Assembly: GCA_030674155.1 (NCBI GenBank)
Contig: CM060317.1
Location: 38,047,295 to 38,111,294 of the forward strand
DNA: 64,000 nt
Source: Stramonita haemastoma
Taxonomy: Eukaryota > Mollusca > Gastropoda > Neogastropoda > Muricidae
Reading direction: 5' to 3'
Shown: piece after piece, positions 46,788 through 64,000 of the stretch
How positions within the stretch are numbered: the stretch's first letter is position 1
Layout of the letters: the number at the start of each line of letters is the position of its first letter
The notes under the pieces: model-generated
What the model was told of the DNA's origin: nothing
Seen by the model: the letters and a program-made list of their open reading frames with translations, nothing else
The model's database searches: none
Position numbers and translations under genes: made by a program

Positions 46788-47494
46788 TTACTATATATAT
46801 GTGTCTTGGTTTCTTTCCTATCTTTTATGAAATAGGAATCTACTATAAATTTTAATCATAAAACTGAATATTTTACAAAATCTAGGCCAACACCAATTAC
46901 AAAAAAATAAATCTTGATTACATTGGCACAATTCACACTCAAAAAGCATATATGCACATAACAGCAGCATACTTTGACATTTTCAAGACCACGGAATATT
47001 CATCCAAATACAAAATATCAAAAGAAAAACCTGTAGAACGTAATCAAACAATTGCACGAGAAGCAGATGTACACAGCACAGAAAACAATGACGGTAAGTT
47101 TAAAGTACTTTACACAGTTCTACAATTCCCAGGTCCCAATCATAACAGTTTAAATACTGTCGTTGACAATGGCGCCACACACAACCATTTAAAAAAAAAA
47201 AGAAAAAAAAAATTGTTTAAAACCTGGTTAACAAAACACACACAGTAACTGACGAATCTTGGTTAACTTCTGTTGATCAATAATACTTTTTCTTTCACCA
47301 GAAAAGACTTCTTTTTGCTTTTTACGACCTTTCCAGTGTCTTGTCACTTCCAGACACACTTTTCTCCTCTGTCTTTTATCACCAGCCACCTTCACAGAAT
47401 CTGCCAAACCAGAGGTGGTAGGGAGTTCGGACACGGGCCCTTTCTTTCTCTCTTTAGAACTGCTACTGCTACTTGTACGGATACCGGGCTCACA

Positions 47495-62135
<14,641 letters not shown>

Positions 62136-62380
62136 ATTGACAATGTTCGTTGGCCTAGGCCTAGCCTATCTCTGGTTTGTCTCGGAGTGACATTCCTTGG
62201 TTCAAGTAAGGTAACTCCTGTCTGAATTCCAAGCTGCATGCGGAGTCGTGTAGCAATGTAACTTTAGTTCAAAGCGAAACATGTCATGCAAATCCACGAA
62301 ACTATCCGTGAAATCAAATATTGACGCAGTCAGTGTTGTATGTGAGTTGGATTGTCTTTTTCGCGCTTTGCATTATGATT
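62136..62380 (-). promoter_or_regulatory. putative C1GALT1 5' UTR and promoter
   Basis: Sequence directly upstream of the C1GALT1 start codon, with somewhat raised CpG (GGAGTCGTGTAGC, TTTTTCGCGC). No TATA box is evident. Assigned by position. Confidence 0.35.
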
Positions 62381-62469
62381 TTATGATTATCTTTTCAGTT
62401 ATTATCACAAAAATATAATGGTGATCGTAACTGTATTGATTTATTATTTGTATTTTTTAAAATTATTTT

Positions 62470-62745
62470 ATTATTATTTTTATTTTATTTATTCTTTTAT
62501 ATCGAGGATAACGGAATAAGCAAACATGTGCTTTTTTTCATCCGGTCCCCGTGTGTATGCAGTTTTGTAAATATTGTCATCTGTTCCCACCGGCACACGA
62601 TGGCCTACTCTTACGAATAGCGGAACAGGATTTAACGTGTGCGCAAGATGTTCTGCGTGCGTTCGCACACGGGGCCTCGGTTTAAAGTCTCATCCGAAGG
62701 ACTAGCTCCAGACAAATAAATGAATGAATGAATGAATCTGAGATT
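62470..62745 (-). mobile_element. SINE family B, head missing
   Basis: Tail (TTTATATCGAGGATAACGG) and well-kept central module (CGCACACGGGGCCTCGGTTT), ending at CATCCGAAGGACTAGCTCC next to four GAAT units. CpG sites in the module are well kept, so it is a young copy. Confidence 0.8.
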
Positions 62746-62925
62746 TAAATCTTTTAAAGAGCCATAAAAAAACGTCACACCCATAGGCATTGTGTGGTAA
62801 GAAAGTTTGGTAGGTTGTGGAGTGGGAACGGACAAGAAAACAACTAATTTCAAGATCTACAACCATAGTACTTGTCACATACACACAATACACTATGCAG
62901 AAGCACACAAAGAAACACAGCACAT

Positions 62926-63005
62926 CTGAAACACACACACACACTCACACACATGCCACAAACACACACACACACAGCACACCTGAAACACACACACACA
63001 CACAC

Positions 63006-63064
<59 letters not shown>

Positions 63065-63145
63065 CACGCACGCACATACGCACGCACGCACATGCCTCAC
63101 ACACACATGCCTCACACACACACGCATGCCTCACACACACACACA

Positions 63146-63200
<55 letters not shown>

Positions 63201-63256
63201 CCTTACACAAACACACACACGTACACAGGTACACACACATACACACACACACACAC

Positions 63257-63302
<46 letters not shown>
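62926..63302 (+). repeat. (CA)n array with ATGCCT and GTACA interruptions
   Basis: Nearly 380 bp of CA with tandem ACACACATGCCTC and GCACACCTGAA inserts. Confidence 0.95.
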
Positions 63303-63304
<2 letters not shown>

Positions 63305-63469
63305 CTTAATAGCTTACTCAAATTGAAACAGTCAGGATCAAAAGACCTTGAATAAAATCGATAGTAAGATATAAAAAATCAGTGCATCTGCTATAAGCGA
63401 TACCCTAACATACATTATTACATATTTGACTTGTGTATTGACAAACATTATTTCCCATTGAAATTTAAA

Positions 63470-64000
63470 CAAGCAAAAGTAATACCCTTACCAAATCAGG
63501 AGACTGAACCAATCTGTTGAACTATAGACCAATATCCATACTGTCAGTCCTATCTAAACCATTAGAAAAACATATACATTTTCACTTACATTCTCATTTT
63601 AAAATATATGATCTAATTAATGAAAAGCAGTCAGGCTTTCGTGATAACCACTCTTGCCATACAGCCTTAATACAAGTAATTGAGCATTGTCTTTTGAATA
63701 TCAATAATAATGAAATTACAGTAGTTCATTTTCTAGACTTTGCCTTTGACGTTATTAGCCACTCTCTCCTCATAAAAAAACTAAAATGCTATAAAATCTC
63801 CAACCAAGCATTATCATTTTTAGACTCATTTCTCACTAATTGCCATCAGCTTGTTGAAATCGGGCCTAGGAGGTCAACCTTATTACCTTTAAAATATGGA
63901 ATACTACAGGGATCAATACTAGGACCTCTTTTTTTTCTATTTATTTTAACGACCTACCTCTGCATATCCATTGTTCAAGTCAAATGTTTGCTGATGATAC
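63470..64000 (+). mobile_element. LINE reverse transcriptase fragment running off the window
   Basis: The plus strand encodes NYRPISILSVLSKPLEKHI (RT motif 1 region), EKQSGFRDNHSCHTAL, HFLDFAFDVISHSLL (motif A, degraded), ILQGSILGPLFFLFI (motif B), then, after a one-base shift near 63945, NDLPLHI and QMFADD at the window end. This order is typical of Jockey/CR1-type LINEs. An in-frame stop precedes it near 63505. Inactive. Confidence 0.85.

Noticed and set aside
46952..47248. Plus-strand open frame of 98 codons opposite the C1GALT1 3' side
   Set aside because: No recognised motif, A-rich composition, no clear acceptor. A GTAAGT at about 47094 is not enough.

Overview
This is a eukaryotic genomic window. 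It has split genes with GT-AG introns, tRNA-headed SINEs, LINE, Ty3/gypsy, piggyBac-like and other DNA-transposon remnants, and a very high load of (CA/GT)n, (GA)n and (AT)n tracts. The repeat style and the two animal-type genes suggest an invertebrate, most likely a gastropod mollusc. That is an inference from texture, not a taxonomic proof. There are no prokaryotic features, no CRISPR array and no rRNA.

Layout. 1-2.9 kb: 3' part of a Ty3/gypsy element (linker, integrase, start of the 3' LTR), carrying two copies of one ~575-bp SINE, one of them inside the integrase with a perfect 12-bp target duplication. 3.7-22.8 kb (+ strand): a protein kinase gene of at least 12 coding exons, with a possible second promoter or small exon near 8.8 kb. 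Its catalytic loop is HQD (non-RD), and the domain looks most like the NIK/COT (MAP3K14/MAP3K8) type. One kinase exon carries an apparent frame lesion. Its introns hold a 4-unit CA-bearing satellite (7.1-7.8 kb), a decayed piggyBac-like element (12.6-13.7 kb), SINE copies, a 116-bp LINE tail insertion and many microsatellites. 22.8-47.2 kb: mostly non-coding, with LINE 3' ends (one bounded by 23-bp target duplications), a candidate 1.9-kb DNA transposon (CAGGG...CCCTG ends), SINEs, minisatellites and a few unassigned coding-like exons on the minus strand. 47.5-62.1 kb (- strand): C1GALT1, core 1 beta-1,3-galactosyltransferase, in three coding exons spread over 14.6 kb. Its introns contain two large minisatellites, several SINEs, a 5'-truncated LINE with a SINE inserted at its stop codon, a ~520-bp purine-rich tract and an inverted SINE pair. 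62.2-64 kb: upstream of C1GALT1 lie SINE and CA repeats, then the reverse-transcriptase part of another LINE that runs off the window.

The two host genes are convergent (kinase +, C1GALT1 -) and functionally unrelated: one is a signalling kinase, the other a Golgi O-glycosylation enzyme. I see no multi-gene system. The most interesting material is the nested-transposon stratigraphy, the SINE families that share one central module under different heads and tails, the frame lesion and possible alternative starts in the kinase gene, and an 88-codon open frame directly behind the C1GALT1 stop codon.
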